Under the pieces are notes generated by a model. It was not told where the DNA came from. It worked only from the letters and a program-made list of their open reading frames with translations, and did not search any database. Positions 1-8,039 of a stretch of DNA of 64,000 nucleotides are shown one piece after another; positions within the stretch are counted from its first letter, which is position 1, and every line of letters begins with the position of its first letter. A program made the translations under genes and the position numbers. Origin of the DNA: Sphingobacteriaceae bacterium (GTDB lineage Bacteria; Bacteroidota; Bacteroidia; B-17B0; Aurantibacillaceae); NCBI GenBank assembly GCA_016715905.1, contig JADJXI010000004.1, forward strand, positions 310,001-374,000, in the 5' to 3' direction.

Positions 1-10
1 TGTGATGAAA

Positions 11-760
11 CACTTAGCTTTTACGTAGCGAAGCAAGTAAAAGGTTAGTGTTTCACATCCCGAGCGAAGAGAAGCGTAGCCTCGGGATGATGAAAAGATT
101 AAGAGGGCGTTCTTAATGAACGCTCTTTTTTTATTACACTTAGCTTTTACGTAGCGAAGCAAGTAAAAGGTTAGTGTTTCACATCCCGAGCGAAGAGAAG
201 CGTAGCCTCGGGATGATGAAAAGATAAAGAGGGCGTTCTGATTGAACGCTCTTTTTTATTACACTTAGCTTTTACGTAGCGAAGCAAGTAAAAGGTTAGT
301 GTTTCACATCCCGAGCGAAGAGAAGCGTAGCCTCGGGATGATGAAAAGATTAAGAGGGCGTTCTTAATGAACGCTCTTTTTTTATTACACTTAGCTTTTA
401 CGTAGCGAAGCAAGTAAAAGGTTAGTGTTTCACATCCCGAGCGAAGAGAAGCGTAGCCTCGGGATGATGAAAAGATAAAGAGGGCGTTCTGATTGAACGC
501 TCTTTTTTATTACACTTAGCTTTTACGCAGCGAAGCATTAAAAGGTTAGTGTTTCACATCCCGAGCGAAGAGAAAGGTAGCCTCGGGATGATGAAAAGAT
601 AAAGAGGGCGTTCTGATTGAACGCTCTTTTTTATTACACTTAGCTTTTACGCAGCGGAGCAAGTAAAAGTTTAGTGTTTCACATCCCGAGCGAAGAGAAA
701 GGTAGCCTCGGGATGATGAAAAGATTAAGAGGGTGTTCTTTATGAACGCTCTTTTTTTTT
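11..760. repeat. Tandem array of six ~125 bp hairpin/terminator units
   Basis: Units begin at 11, 137, 262, 388, 513 and 637, each with CACTTAGCTTTTAC. Each unit can form three hairpins on the + strand. The first pairs CTTTTAC with GTAAAAG. The second pairs CATCCCGAG with CTCGGGATG. The third, AGAGGGCGTTC with GAACGCTCTTT, ends in a T run and looks like a rho-independent terminator. Units 1-2 and 3-4 appear identical as 251 bp dimers; units 5 and 6 diverge in the first two hairpins. No convincing gene lies inside, and open frames across it are translations of the repeat. The left end may continue outside the window. Confidence 0.9.
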
Positions 761-1107
761 GTTTATGGTGCAAATCAAATTGTGATACTACTCATAACAT
801 TTTTTATACCCATTGGCTATGAATAGGAATTTAATAATTAAGAAGTTTGACGTTCATTTAAATTATATTTAACAATTAAAATCAATCATGAAATGGACAA
901 AAATAAGTACGTCACAATAATTTAATTGAAATGAAACATAAAGTTTACTAACCTAACATTCTGATTATCAATAAATAAGACTATAACTATTCTTTTTAAT
1001 GGATTTAAACCTTAGCCTGTTTAAAATCAGCTTATTAAATCCGTTTATATTGCCACAGATTCAATAAATCATCTTATATTTGCTAAAATCTTTAACCAAA
1101 AAAAACT
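761..1107. other. Intergenic stretch, AT-rich, no gene seen
   Basis: Between the hairpin array and the first small lipoprotein I find no credible reading frame and no RNA gene. Its right end carries the promoter described separately. Confidence 0.6.
1050..1082 (+). promoter_or_regulatory. Bacteroidota-type promoter for the lipoprotein cluster
   Basis: TTG at 1050-1052 and TATATTTG at 1075-1082 are separated by 22 nt, matching the TTG / TAnnTTTG pattern known for the primary sigma factor of Bacteroidota. The first lipoprotein ATG follows 25 nt downstream. Confidence 0.6.
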
Positions 1108-1395
1108 ATGAAAAAAATTACATTGTTAGCAGTTGTTGCCCTTGCTGTAACATTTACTGCTTGTAAAAAAGAAAGAACTTGTAAGTGTACATCTACTCCT
1201 GTTTCTTCTACAACTAATGGAGTTGCTGCAACTACATTAGGAAATCCTTCGACTACTGAAACGAAGTATTCAAAAACTTCAAAAAATGGTGCTGGTTGCG
1301 CTAGTGGTGAAACTACTTCAACTTCTACAAGCACTTGGGGTGGTACAACTTATACTACAATTAATGTAGATAAAATGGATTGCTCATTATCTTAA
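1108..1395 (+). CDS. Small Cys-patterned lipoprotein, copy 1 of 6
   Basis: This 95-residue protein has a lipoprotein signal peptide ending FTAC, so the mature protein should begin at lipidated Cys19. KKERTCKCTST follows, then a Thr/Ser-rich body, a central Cys in a GCASGE context and a C-terminal DCSLS. The pattern (lipid Cys, C-x-C, one mid Cys, one near-terminal Cys) recurs in the next five genes. The four non-lipid cysteines could make two disulfides in the periplasm or at the surface; this is inference. I recognise no functional domain. It is first in a same-strand run with 22 bp to the next gene and a clear promoter upstream. Confidence 0.85.
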   Translation: MKKITLLAVVALAVTFTACKKERTCKCTSTPVSSTTNGVAATTLGNPSTTETKYSKTSKNGAGCASGETTSTSTSTWGGTTYTTINVDKMDCSLS

Positions 1396-1417
1396 TAATT
1401 AAATCAAATAAAAAAAT

Positions 1418-1690
1418 ATGAAAAAAGTAATTTTTATGGCCGCTATAGCGGTTTTAGGCATGACTTCTTGTAAAAAAGACAGAACTTGCAAATGCACAAC
1501 AACTGTAACTTCTCAAACTTTTAATGGAGTTGCTAATCCAACTTTACCAGCTGCTTCAACAGAAGAAACCAAATACACAAAAGCTTCTAAAAAAGCTGTT
1601 GATTGCAATAGCGGAGAAGAGACTTGGACACAGGTTTCAGGTGCTAATACCACAATTCAAGTTCAAAAAGTTGATTGTTCACTTAGTTAA
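1418..1690 (+). CDS. Small Cys-patterned lipoprotein, copy 2 of 6
   Basis: This 90-residue paralogue has lipobox MTSC, then KKDRTCKCTTT, a mid-protein DCNSGEE motif and a C-terminal DCSLS. It is closest to copies 1 and 3, sharing the FNGVAN/TNGVA motif after the C-x-C. The gap of 22 bp to copy 1 and 19 bp to copy 3 suggests one transcript. Function is unknown. The relatedness is direct evidence of local gene duplication. Confidence 0.85.
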   Translation: MKKVIFMAAIAVLGMTSCKKDRTCKCTTTVTSQTFNGVANPTLPAASTEETKYTKASKKAVDCNSGEETWTQVSGANTTIQVQKVDCSLS

Positions 1691-1709
1691 TTAATAAAAA
1701 ATTAGAAAT

Positions 1710-1994
1710 ATGAAAAAAATATTATTGATAGCAGCTGTTGCCGGTTTAACGATGGTTTCCTGCAAAAAAGAAAGAACATGTACTTGCTCTGCAACTTATG
1801 TGTCTTCTACAACAAATGGAGTAGCAAATACTTTACCTACCGGTACTATGACTTATGTTAAGAAAAACGACAAAGTGTCAAAAGGTGGAGCTCATTGCAA
1901 TAGCGGTGAAGAAACAAGTACTACATCATGGACATCTGGTGGTACAACTTACACCAATGTTGATGTAATGAAGTTTGATTGTTCATTAGACTAA
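1710..1994 (+). CDS. Small Cys-patterned lipoprotein, copy 3 of 6
   Basis: This 94-residue paralogue has lipobox MVSC followed by KKERTCTCSAT, a mid HCNSGEE motif and a terminal DCSLD. A strong terminator follows at 2044-2076, so copies 1-3 probably form one transcription unit apart from copies 4-6. No domain of known function is recognised; secretion and lipidation are predicted from the signal peptide. Confidence 0.85.
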   Translation: MKKILLIAAVAGLTMVSCKKERTCTCSATYVSSTTNGVANTLPTGTMTYVKKNDKVSKGGAHCNSGEETSTTSWTSGGTTYTNVDVMKFDCSLD

Positions 1995-2043
1995 TTTAAA
2001 GTTTAATTTATTTCTTAATAATCTAAAGGATAAAAGAAATTAA

Positions 2044-2076
2044 AACACCCCAACAAATAGTTGGGGTGTTTTTTTT
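2044..2076 (+). terminator. Rho-independent terminator after lipoprotein copy 3
   Basis: A perfect 11 bp stem (AACACCCCAAC with GTTGGGGTGTT, loop AAATA) is followed directly by a T run. Confidence 0.9.
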
Positions 2077-2129
2077 GTGAATTAATGAAAAGTATTACTT
2101 TAATTAACAAATCTTCTTTTAATAAATTC

Positions 2130-2137
2130 TAAATTTG
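2130..2137 (+). promoter_or_regulatory. -7 box upstream of lipoprotein copy 4
   Basis: TAAATTTG fits the TAnnTTTG -7 consensus and lies 26 nt before the ATG at 2164. No clear TTG -33 element is visible. It supports a second transcription unit for copies 4-6. Confidence 0.45.
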
Positions 2138-2163
2138 TTTAATAATTAAAAATTAAAAAAAGA

Positions 2164-2421
2164 ATGAAAATTAAATTAACCATGATTGCGGTAGCTTGCA
2201 TAATGCTTGCTTCCTGCAAAAAAGAAAGAACATGTACTTGTACTTCTACGTACACCAGTACAGGTGGTATAGTGTCTGTTGGGCAACCTTATACTACTAC
2301 TTATAAAAAAATAAAGAAAAGAGATGCGAAAAAATTATGTGTTTCCAGTAAGTATGAAGATATAGATCTTACACCAAACCCGGGCACTTCAATAACAGAT
2401 ACTAAATGTGAATTAAAATAA
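2164..2421 (+). CDS. Small Cys-patterned lipoprotein, copy 4 of 6
   Basis: This 85-residue paralogue has lipobox LASC, then KKERTCTCTST, a mid KLCVSS and a terminal KCELK. It lacks the NGVA motif of copies 1-3 and is more lysine-rich in its second half, so it belongs to a second subgroup with copies 5 and 6. It has its own -7 box upstream and lies 11 bp before copy 5. Function unknown. Confidence 0.85.
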   Translation: MKIKLTMIAVACIMLASCKKERTCTCTSTYTSTGGIVSVGQPYTTTYKKIKKRDAKKLCVSSKYEDIDLTPNPGTSITDTKCELK

Positions 2422-2432
2422 TAAGATCGGAT

Positions 2433-2723
2433 ATGAAAAAAATATTTTTATTGGCTGTAATAGCTGTAGCAGTTATTACAACATCTTGTAAAAAGGAAAG
2501 AGTTTGTTCTTGCGATTGGACAAGCACAACCACATCTAGTAGTCCGGGAGGCACGGTAACTACAGCATCTAGCGGTACTGAAAAATGGACTGCAACCGAT
2601 AAGGTGAAAAAAGGATGGGCCAAAGAAAACGCTGAGTGTTATGACAGAACAGAATCATATACGAATATTTGGGGAACTACCACTCAAACTACGGTTAGAG
2701 AATATACCTGTGAATTAGACTAA
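2433..2723 (+). CDS. Small Cys-patterned lipoprotein, copy 5 of 6
   Basis: This 96-residue paralogue has lipobox TTSC followed by KKERVCSCDWTST, a mid AECYDR and a terminal TCELD. It is the most divergent in the middle, with more charged and aromatic residues, but keeps all the cysteine positions. It ends 4 bp before the next ATG, so it is almost certainly cotranscribed with copy 6. Function unknown. Confidence 0.85.
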   Translation: MKKIFLLAVIAVAVITTSCKKERVCSCDWTSTTTSSSPGGTVTTASSGTEKWTATDKVKKGWAKENAECYDRTESYTNIWGTTTQTTVREYTCELD

Positions 2724-2727
2724 TCTC

Positions 2728-2937
2728 ATGAAATTCTCCTTGTCAGGTATATTACTTTTGTTGTTTATTTCTTCTTGTAAGAAAGAATATACGTGCACAT
2801 GTACTTCGGTTGTAAATGGAAATACAGCTACTTCAGTTACAAAAGCAACCATGAGAAAGAAGGATTCAAAAACTTGGTGTAACTCTTCCACTTCATTTGT
2901 CAGTGCAGGCACTTCGGCAAGTTGTGAATTAAGTTAG
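2728..2937 (+). CDS. Small Cys-patterned lipoprotein, copy 6 of 6 (shortest)
   Basis: This 69-residue paralogue has lipobox ISSC, then KKEYTCTCTSV, a mid TWCNSS and a terminal SCELS. It is the shortest copy but keeps every cysteine of the family signature, so it is probably intact rather than truncated. A strong terminator follows at 2955-2990. Function unknown. Confidence 0.8.
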   Translation: MKFSLSGILLLLFISSCKKEYTCTCTSVVNGNTATSVTKATMRKKDSKTWCNSSTSFVSAGTSASCELS

Positions 2938-2954
2938 TTTTTACGTATAAAACA

Positions 2955-2990
2955 AAAAATCCATCAGAAACTTTCTGATGGATTTTTTTT
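2955..2990 (+). terminator. Terminator closing the lipoprotein cluster
   Basis: A long stem pairs AAATCCATCAGAAA with TTTCTGATGGATTT around a CT loop and is followed by a T run. It may also serve efp from the other strand, since the stem has A-rich flanks. Confidence 0.85.
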
Positions 2991-3023
2991 ATGCATTAAT
3001 TCTAACTTCTAACTTCTAACTTC

Positions 3024-3588
3024 TCACTTCTTAATTCTCTCCACGTAAGCTCCGGTTCTGGTATCTACTTTTACCCAATCTCCTTCGTTCATAAATAAAG
3101 GCACATTTATTTCGGTACCGGTATCTATGGTTTGCTTTCTTTAATGTATTGGTGGCTGTATCACCTTTAACCCCAGGTTCGGTATACGTGATTTGGGCTT
3201 CAATAAAAGTTGGCGCTTCAGCAATGATGGGTTCGTCTCCCTCAAAGCTTACTTTCACTTCCATGCCTTCTTTTAAAAATTTTGCCTGATCACCAAGCAT
3301 CAATTTAGGTAAATGAATTTGTTCGTAGTTTTCTGTATCCATCAATACTACAAAGTCTCCTTCAACGTAAATGAATTGCATCATCTTATAGTCAACGCGT
3401 ACAATGTCTACTAACTCACCGCTTCTGAAACGATTCTCTGTTTGTTTACCGTTCTTCAAATTTTTCATTTTGGCTTGGTAAAAAGCACGCAAATTTCCCG
3501 GAGTTCTGTGTTGGTACTCCATTATCTGCATTAATTCTCCGTTAAAACGGATCACTGATCCTACGCCTATATCTCCTGTGTCTGCCAT
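3024..3588 (-). CDS. efp: Translation elongation factor P, with an apparent 1-nt frameshift
   Basis: EF-P relieves ribosome stalling at polyproline stretches. The N-terminal KOW-like domain (including EYQHRTPGNLRAFYQAKMKN) and the OB domain are normal through TEPGVKGDTATNTLKKA at residue ~152. The uninterrupted frame then runs into unrelated Arg/Tyr-rich sequence and stops at 3031. Removing one base from the T run at 3131-3133 restores the family ending (TIDTGTEINVPLF through VKVDTRTGAYVERIKK) and a 187-residue protein stopping at 3024, the usual EF-P length. It lies 15 bp after accA on the same strand. The lesion could be a sequencing or assembly error, true inactivation, or programmed slippage; an error is most likely for such an important gene. 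Confidence 0.85.
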
Positions 3589-3603
3589 GTTATTTTATTT
3601 TTA

Positions 3604-4584
3604 TTATGCTTGGTTAATTATTTCTTCGGTTATATCATGTACTACACCCATAGCAGAGAATTTTTCTATTCTTTGCTCAATTCTTTTTTCAGGGCTAAGT
3701 GAATTTAGTTCTTTCAAATATTTTAGAATGGCTTGCTTTACCGTTTCAAATGTTTCCTCATGATTTCTATGCGCACCTCCAACGGGTTCACGAATAGTAC
3801 CGTCTATTAATCCATTCTTACTCATATCTTCGGCCGTCAGTTTTAAAGCTTCTGCTGCTTTTTCTTTAAAATTCCAACTTCTCCATAATATGGATGAACA
3901 ACTTTCGGGAGAAATTACCGAATACCAGGTGTTTTCCAACATCAATACTCTGTCACCAATGCCAATTCCTAATGCACCACCACTTGCTCCTTCGCCAATA
4001 ATGATACAAATTACCGGCACTTTTAATTGGGCCATTTCTAATAAATTTCTGGCAATGGCTTCTCCTTGTCCTCTTTCTTCAGCTTCCAGGCCGGGATAAG
4101 CTCCAGGCGTATCAATTAATGTTACAATGGGCTTATTGAATTTTTCTGCCAATTTCATTAAGCGTAAAGCTTTACGATATCCTTCCGGATTGGCCATTCC
4201 AAATCTTCGGATCTGACGCATTTTGGTATTGACACCTTTTTGCTGACCAATAAACATAACGGTTTGCCCGTCTATTTCTCCAAAACCACCCACCATGGCC
4301 TTATCATCAGCAACGGTTCTATCACCATGTAATTCAATAAATGAATTATTGGTAATTTTTTCGATGTAGGCTAAGGTATACGGCCGCTCGGGATGTCTGC
4401 TTACTTGCACACGTTGCCAAGGACTTAAATTCGAATATATTTCTTTCGTTTTTTCAAGAATATGCCTTTCCAATTCTGCAATCTTATCCTTAAAATCAAC
4501 TTTGCTTTTAGCAGAAACTTCCTTCAGTTTGGTTAACTCTGTTTCCAAATCCTGAATGGGTTTTTCAAAATCCAAATAGGTCAT
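3604..4584 (-). CDS. accA: Acetyl-CoA carboxylase carboxyltransferase subunit alpha
   Basis: With AccD, this subunit transfers CO2 from carboxybiotin to acetyl-CoA, the first committed step of fatty acid synthesis. The 326-residue length is normal. Recognisable features are the N-terminal coiled-coil region (residues 1-50), SRHPERPYTLAYIE, LIDTPGAYPGLEAEERGQ, and the oxyanion-type glycine run GEGASGGALGIGIGDRVLML. The ATG lies just downstream of a TACTTTTG -7 box. efp follows after 15 bp, suggesting an accA-efp transcript. Confidence 0.97.
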   Translation of the reverse strand: MTYLDFEKPIQDLETELTKLKEVSAKSKVDFKDKIAELERHILEKTKEIYSNLSPWQRVQVSRHPERPYTLAYIEKITNNSFIELHGDRTVADDKAMVGGFGEIDGQTVMFIGQQKGVNTKMRQIRRFGMANPEGYRKALRLMKLAEKFNKPIVTLIDTPGAYPGLEAEERGQGEAIARNLLEMAQLKVPVICIIIGEGASGGALGIGIGDRVLMLENTWYSVISPESCSSILWRSWNFKEKAAEALKLTAEDMSKNGLIDGTIREPVGGAHRNHEETFETVKQAILKYLKELNSLSPEKRIEQRIEKFSAMGVVHDITEEIINQA

Positions 4585-4606
4585 TAAAATTGAATTAGTT
4601 AGGGGG

Positions 4607-4614
4607 CAAAAGTA
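4607..4614 (-). promoter_or_regulatory. -7 box upstream of accA
   Basis: On the minus strand TACTTTTG matches TAnnTTTG and ends 22 nt before the accA start. No TTG -33 element is obvious at the usual distance. Confidence 0.45.
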
Positions 4615-4670
4615 CTATTTTTTGTGTCTGAAAATTCGACCGTTAAGCTAATCTATTACAATTCAATAAG

Positions 4671-6656
4671 TTATTTTATAACGATTCGGCCCAATTCTTT
4701 ATTAATAGCCTTTTTAAGGATGGTAAGTCTGTTCAATTCTTCCAAGTAACTAACATTTTCTTCTTCCGACAAATTCTTTAATTTTTCCAATACTTCCTGA
4801 ATGTGTTTCATCAATCTTTTTTCTTTAAAACTTAAAAGTAAATGCATAACACTTTTAGAAAGTAAATGAATTTCTCTAGGTATTAAAATGCCATGGGTTA
4901 ACCATTTATCGCTTAGTTTTTCTTCATTCAATACATGATTAATAGTGAAACTACTAATCAACGGGTCGGGATGATTGGCAAAGAACGACACTTTTGGAAA
5001 ATAATCTTTTATCATTTCGGCAATATAAACATCTAACACGGTTTGATGAATGGGATTATCGAATCCAACTTCACTTAAAGATAAATCAAAAATGATATAT
5101 TCTGCCAGCGCCACTTCCATTTCAGAAATTTCTCCGGCTTCATTTTCGGCCTTAGCTTTAATTAAAACATTACCGTTTAATATCATCAAGCGTAATAATT
5201 CTCTTTCTTCAATATCAAAATTCAGTTCAGCCGTTTTTAAATTCGTAGCCTCTTGAATGATTTCTTCGGGACTTAATTGCGTTTCCTTTTCATTGGAGCT
5301 TTCTTTATAATTTTCTTTACCCGCATTTTTTCTCCGAATTTTATTTACTTCGAGTTGTAAAATAGACTCTTCAATTTCCATGATAACTGAGCAGTCTTTT
5401 ACATATATGCTCCTAATAATATTATCCGGAATTAACGCAATACTTGAAACCAGATCTTTAATAACACCGGCTTTTTTGATTGGGTCATTTTTTGTTTCTG
5501 TAGATAATTTTCTGGCTTTAAAAATTAAAAAATCCTGAGTTTGGGTTTGTAAATAATTTTTAAACTCTTCATTACTTACTTTTCTGCTGAATGAATCGGG
5601 GTCATCATTATCCGGAAACATCAGCAATTTTACGTTCATGCCTTCTTCCAATAATAAAGGAATGGCTCTGTTACTTGCTTTTTGTCCGGCCTCATCGCCA
5701 TCATATAATACAACTATGTTTTTTGTAAAACGGTGTATGGATTTTATTTGCTCTACAGTAAGTGAAGTTCCACTTGAAGCCACTACATTTTCAATTCCTG
5801 CCAAATGCATGGCAATAACATCCATGTAACCTTCAACTAAATAACAAGAATCGTTTTGTTGAATTGATTTTTTACCAAACCATAAGCCGTATAAAATTTT
5901 ACTTTTATTGTAAATGGGCGTTTCCGGACTATTAATATATTTTGCAACTTTTTTCTCGCTGCTTAATGTTCTTCCTCCGAAAGCTACAACTCTTCCACCA
6001 TCATCATGAATAGGAAACATGACTCTGCCGGAATACCGGTCAAAAATATCTTTTTCCGTAATTTCATTTCCTTCTACATAACTATTACTTAAAATACTCA
6101 TGCCGGTTGCTGCCAAGTATTTGGGTAAATATCCGGCTTTAACTGCGGCTCCGGAAAAAGCATGTTTTTCATCGGGGCTATAACCCAACTGAAATTTATC
6201 AATTATTTTTTCGCTTAATCCCCGTTCTAAAAAATATCCTAAGCCAATTGATTTTCCCTCATCCGTTTCATTCATCATTTCGGTGAAATAACGCTGGGCG
6301 TAATTCATTACAATGAGTAAACTTTCTCTTTCCGTTTGTTTTTCTTTTTCTTCGGGTGTAAATTCTTTTTCAACAACCGGAATACCATATTTATTCGCTA
6401 ACCATTTTAAAGCCTCGGGATAAGATAACTGCAAATGATCCATTACAAAATTCACTGTGTTTCCAGCTTTTGAACAACCAAAACACTTGTAAATTCCTTT
6501 AACAGGTGAAACCGTAAACGAAGGCGTTTTTTCACCATGAAATGGACAAAGTCCCAGTAAATTTGCACCTCTTTTTTTAAGTGTTACAAACTCGCCAATT
6601 ACTTCTTCCACCCGGCAGGCTTCATTTATTTTATCTATTGTATCTTTAGGAATCAA
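4671..6656 (-). CDS. dnaG: DNA primase DnaG
   Basis: It synthesises RNA primers at the replication fork with DnaB, which lies at the far end of this window. The 661 residues show the CHC2 zinc finger (Cys37, His40, Cys58, Cys61), the RNA polymerase core with FGGRTL, and the Toprim motifs EGYMDVIAM and LYDGDEAGQ. The C-terminal 200 residues are the less conserved helicase-interaction region. It starts only 12 bp from the divergent hydrolase at 6669, so the two promoters must overlap each other's coding ends. Confidence 0.97.
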   Translation of the reverse strand: MIPKDTIDKINEACRVEEVIGEFVTLKKRGANLLGLCPFHGEKTPSFTVSPVKGIYKCFGCSKAGNTVNFVMDHLQLSYPEALKWLANKYGIPVVEKEFTPEEKEKQTERESLLIVMNYAQRYFTEMMNETDEGKSIGLGYFLERGLSEKIIDKFQLGYSPDEKHAFSGAAVKAGYLPKYLAATGMSILSNSYVEGNEITEKDIFDRYSGRVMFPIHDDGGRVVAFGGRTLSSEKKVAKYINSPETPIYNKSKILYGLWFGKKSIQQNDSCYLVEGYMDVIAMHLAGIENVVASSGTSLTVEQIKSIHRFTKNIVVLYDGDEAGQKASNRAIPLLLEEGMNVKLLMFPDNDDPDSFSRKVSNEEFKNYLQTQTQDFLIFKARKLSTETKNDPIKKAGVIKDLVSSIALIPDNIIRSIYVKDCSVIMEIEESILQLEVNKIRRKNAGKENYKESSNEKETQLSPEEIIQEATNLKTAELNFDIEERELLRLMILNGNVLIKAKAENEAGEISEMEVALAEYIIFDLSLSEVGFDNPIHQTVLDVYIAEMIKDYFPKVSFFANHPDPLISSFTINHVLNEEKLSDKWLTHGILIPREIHLLSKSVMHLLLSFKEKRLMKHIQEVLEKLKNLSEEENVSYLEELNRLTILKKAINKELGRIVIK

Positions 6657-6668
6657 AATTTTTAAAAT

Positions 6669-8039
6669 ATGGAGAGCATTAAAGATAAAGATAAAATTGC
6701 ATTCAGAATAAAGAACTTATTCCTCAATTTCTTTCTGATTTTGTGTGTGTTAACCCAGGCTCAAGAAGAAAGTAAGGAAATGCACCCCTATGTATTATTA
6801 ACCAAACGGTATATTGGTGCAATAAAAAGGAATATTCCAAACCGCAATGCGCCCTATTTTGATACCACTTTTTTTAGCCGAATGATTGAAGCACAAGCCG
6901 AAAAAACTTTGGCTGAATTTTTAAAAGAAAAGGGTGAAATAAAAACGATTGAAAAAACAGTGGTTGATACCCAAGGATGTAAAATGGCCACTTCAACTAT
7001 TATTAAAACCAATGGCGGAAAATTTTTATGGTACCATCATTATGATCAAGCGCAACAAATTCAAAAATTTTATATTGATACTTTTGATAAACAACCTTTT
7101 TATGTGGCAGAAAAAATTGAGAAAGTCAATTTTATTAGAAAAGATGTAAATATTGTAACCAATGCATTTATACAATTACCCGGCTATTTGTATTTACCAA
7201 GCGGAGCTAAAAAAAGTCCTTTGGTTATTTTGGTACATGGCAGCGGTCCACATGATAGAAACGGAACCATGGGCAAAAATAAAGTGTATTTGGAAATTGC
7301 TTTGCAGCTGGCACAAAAAGGAATAGCCTGTTTGATTTATGACAAGCGTACGTATGTGTATCAATTCAGAGATCCCTTTCCAATGGACAGCATGGATTAT
7401 TATACCGAAACCATTGAAGATGCCGCTGCAGCATTTGAATTAATGAAAAAAACAGAAGGGGTGGATAGCACCAGTATTTATGTTGCGGGACATAGTTTGG
7501 GTGGTATGTGCGCTCCATTAATTGTAAAAGAATGCAAAGGAATAAAAGGGATGATCTTATTATCGGCGCCTGCAAGAGGATTATTGGAAGTTTTGCCTGA
7601 GCAAATAGAGTACATAACCGGTTTAAATCAAAAAAATAAAGAGCAAAACGAAACAGTGGCTAATGCCATAAAATGGCAGGTTAAAAATGCTTTGAGTCCG
7701 GATTTGAATCTGAAAAGTAAAACCATGTTGCCCTTTGGAGCCCGACCTAAATATTGGTTGTTGGATAGAAAGTATAAGGTGTTGGATGAAGCCAAGGGAT
7801 TGACTTTACCCATTTTATTAATACAAGGCGGGCGAGATTATAATGTAACTAAAAAAGATTTTGATTTGTGGGTGAATGCTATGAGCGAGAAGAAAAATTT
7901 TAAATCGGTTTGGCTGGAGAATTTAGATCATTTATATTTTGATGGAGTAGGTATGGCCAAGCCGGATGATGCAATAAGACCGCAGCATGTTTCTAAATTA
8001 GTGGGAAATACGATTGAGGGTTTTATTAAGGCTAAATAA
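6669..8039 (+). CDS. Secreted or membrane-anchored alpha/beta hydrolase
   Basis: This 456-residue protein has an N-terminal hydrophobic segment (about residues 13-32, ending TQAQ), so export to the periplasm is likely. A DUF3887-like N-terminal region precedes an alpha/beta hydrolase fold. The oxyanion-region motif is VHGSGPHDRNG and the nucleophile elbow is AGHSLGG, with Ser276. A late LENLDHLYF supplies a plausible catalytic His, and QGGRDYNV fits the acidic-residue strand. Substrate is unknown; peptidase, esterase and acyl hydrolase activities all occur in such proteins. It ends 8 bp inside the convergent gene at 8032. Confidence 0.8.
   Translation: MESIKDKDKIAFRIKNLFLNFFLILCVLTQAQEESKEMHPYVLLTKRYIGAIKRNIPNRNAPYFDTTFFSRMIEAQAEKTLAEFLKEKGEIKTIEKTVVDTQGCKMATSTIIKTNGGKFLWYHHYDQAQQIQKFYIDTFDKQPFYVAEKIEKVNFIRKDVNIVTNAFIQLPGYLYLPSGAKKSPLVILVHGSGPHDRNGTMGKNKVYLEIALQLAQKGIACLIYDKRTYVYQFRDPFPMDSMDYYTETIEDAAAAFELMKKTEGVDSTSIYVAGHSLGGMCAPLIVKECKGIKGMILLSAPARGLLEVLPEQIEYITGLNQKNKEQNETVANAIKWQVKNALSPDLNLKSKTMLPFGARPKYWLLDRKYKVLDEAKGLTLPILLIQGGRDYNVTKKDFDLWVNAMSEKKNFKSVWLENLDHLYFDGVGMAKPDDAIRPQHVSKLVGNTIEGFIKAK

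Noticed and set aside
11..760. CRISPR array
   Set aside because: Units are fully homologous along their length with no unique spacers of constant size, and no cas genes are present.
171..773. Open frames of 75-80 residues on the minus strand in the first array
   Set aside because: They are translations of the repeat units with no ribosome-binding site or independent coding signal.
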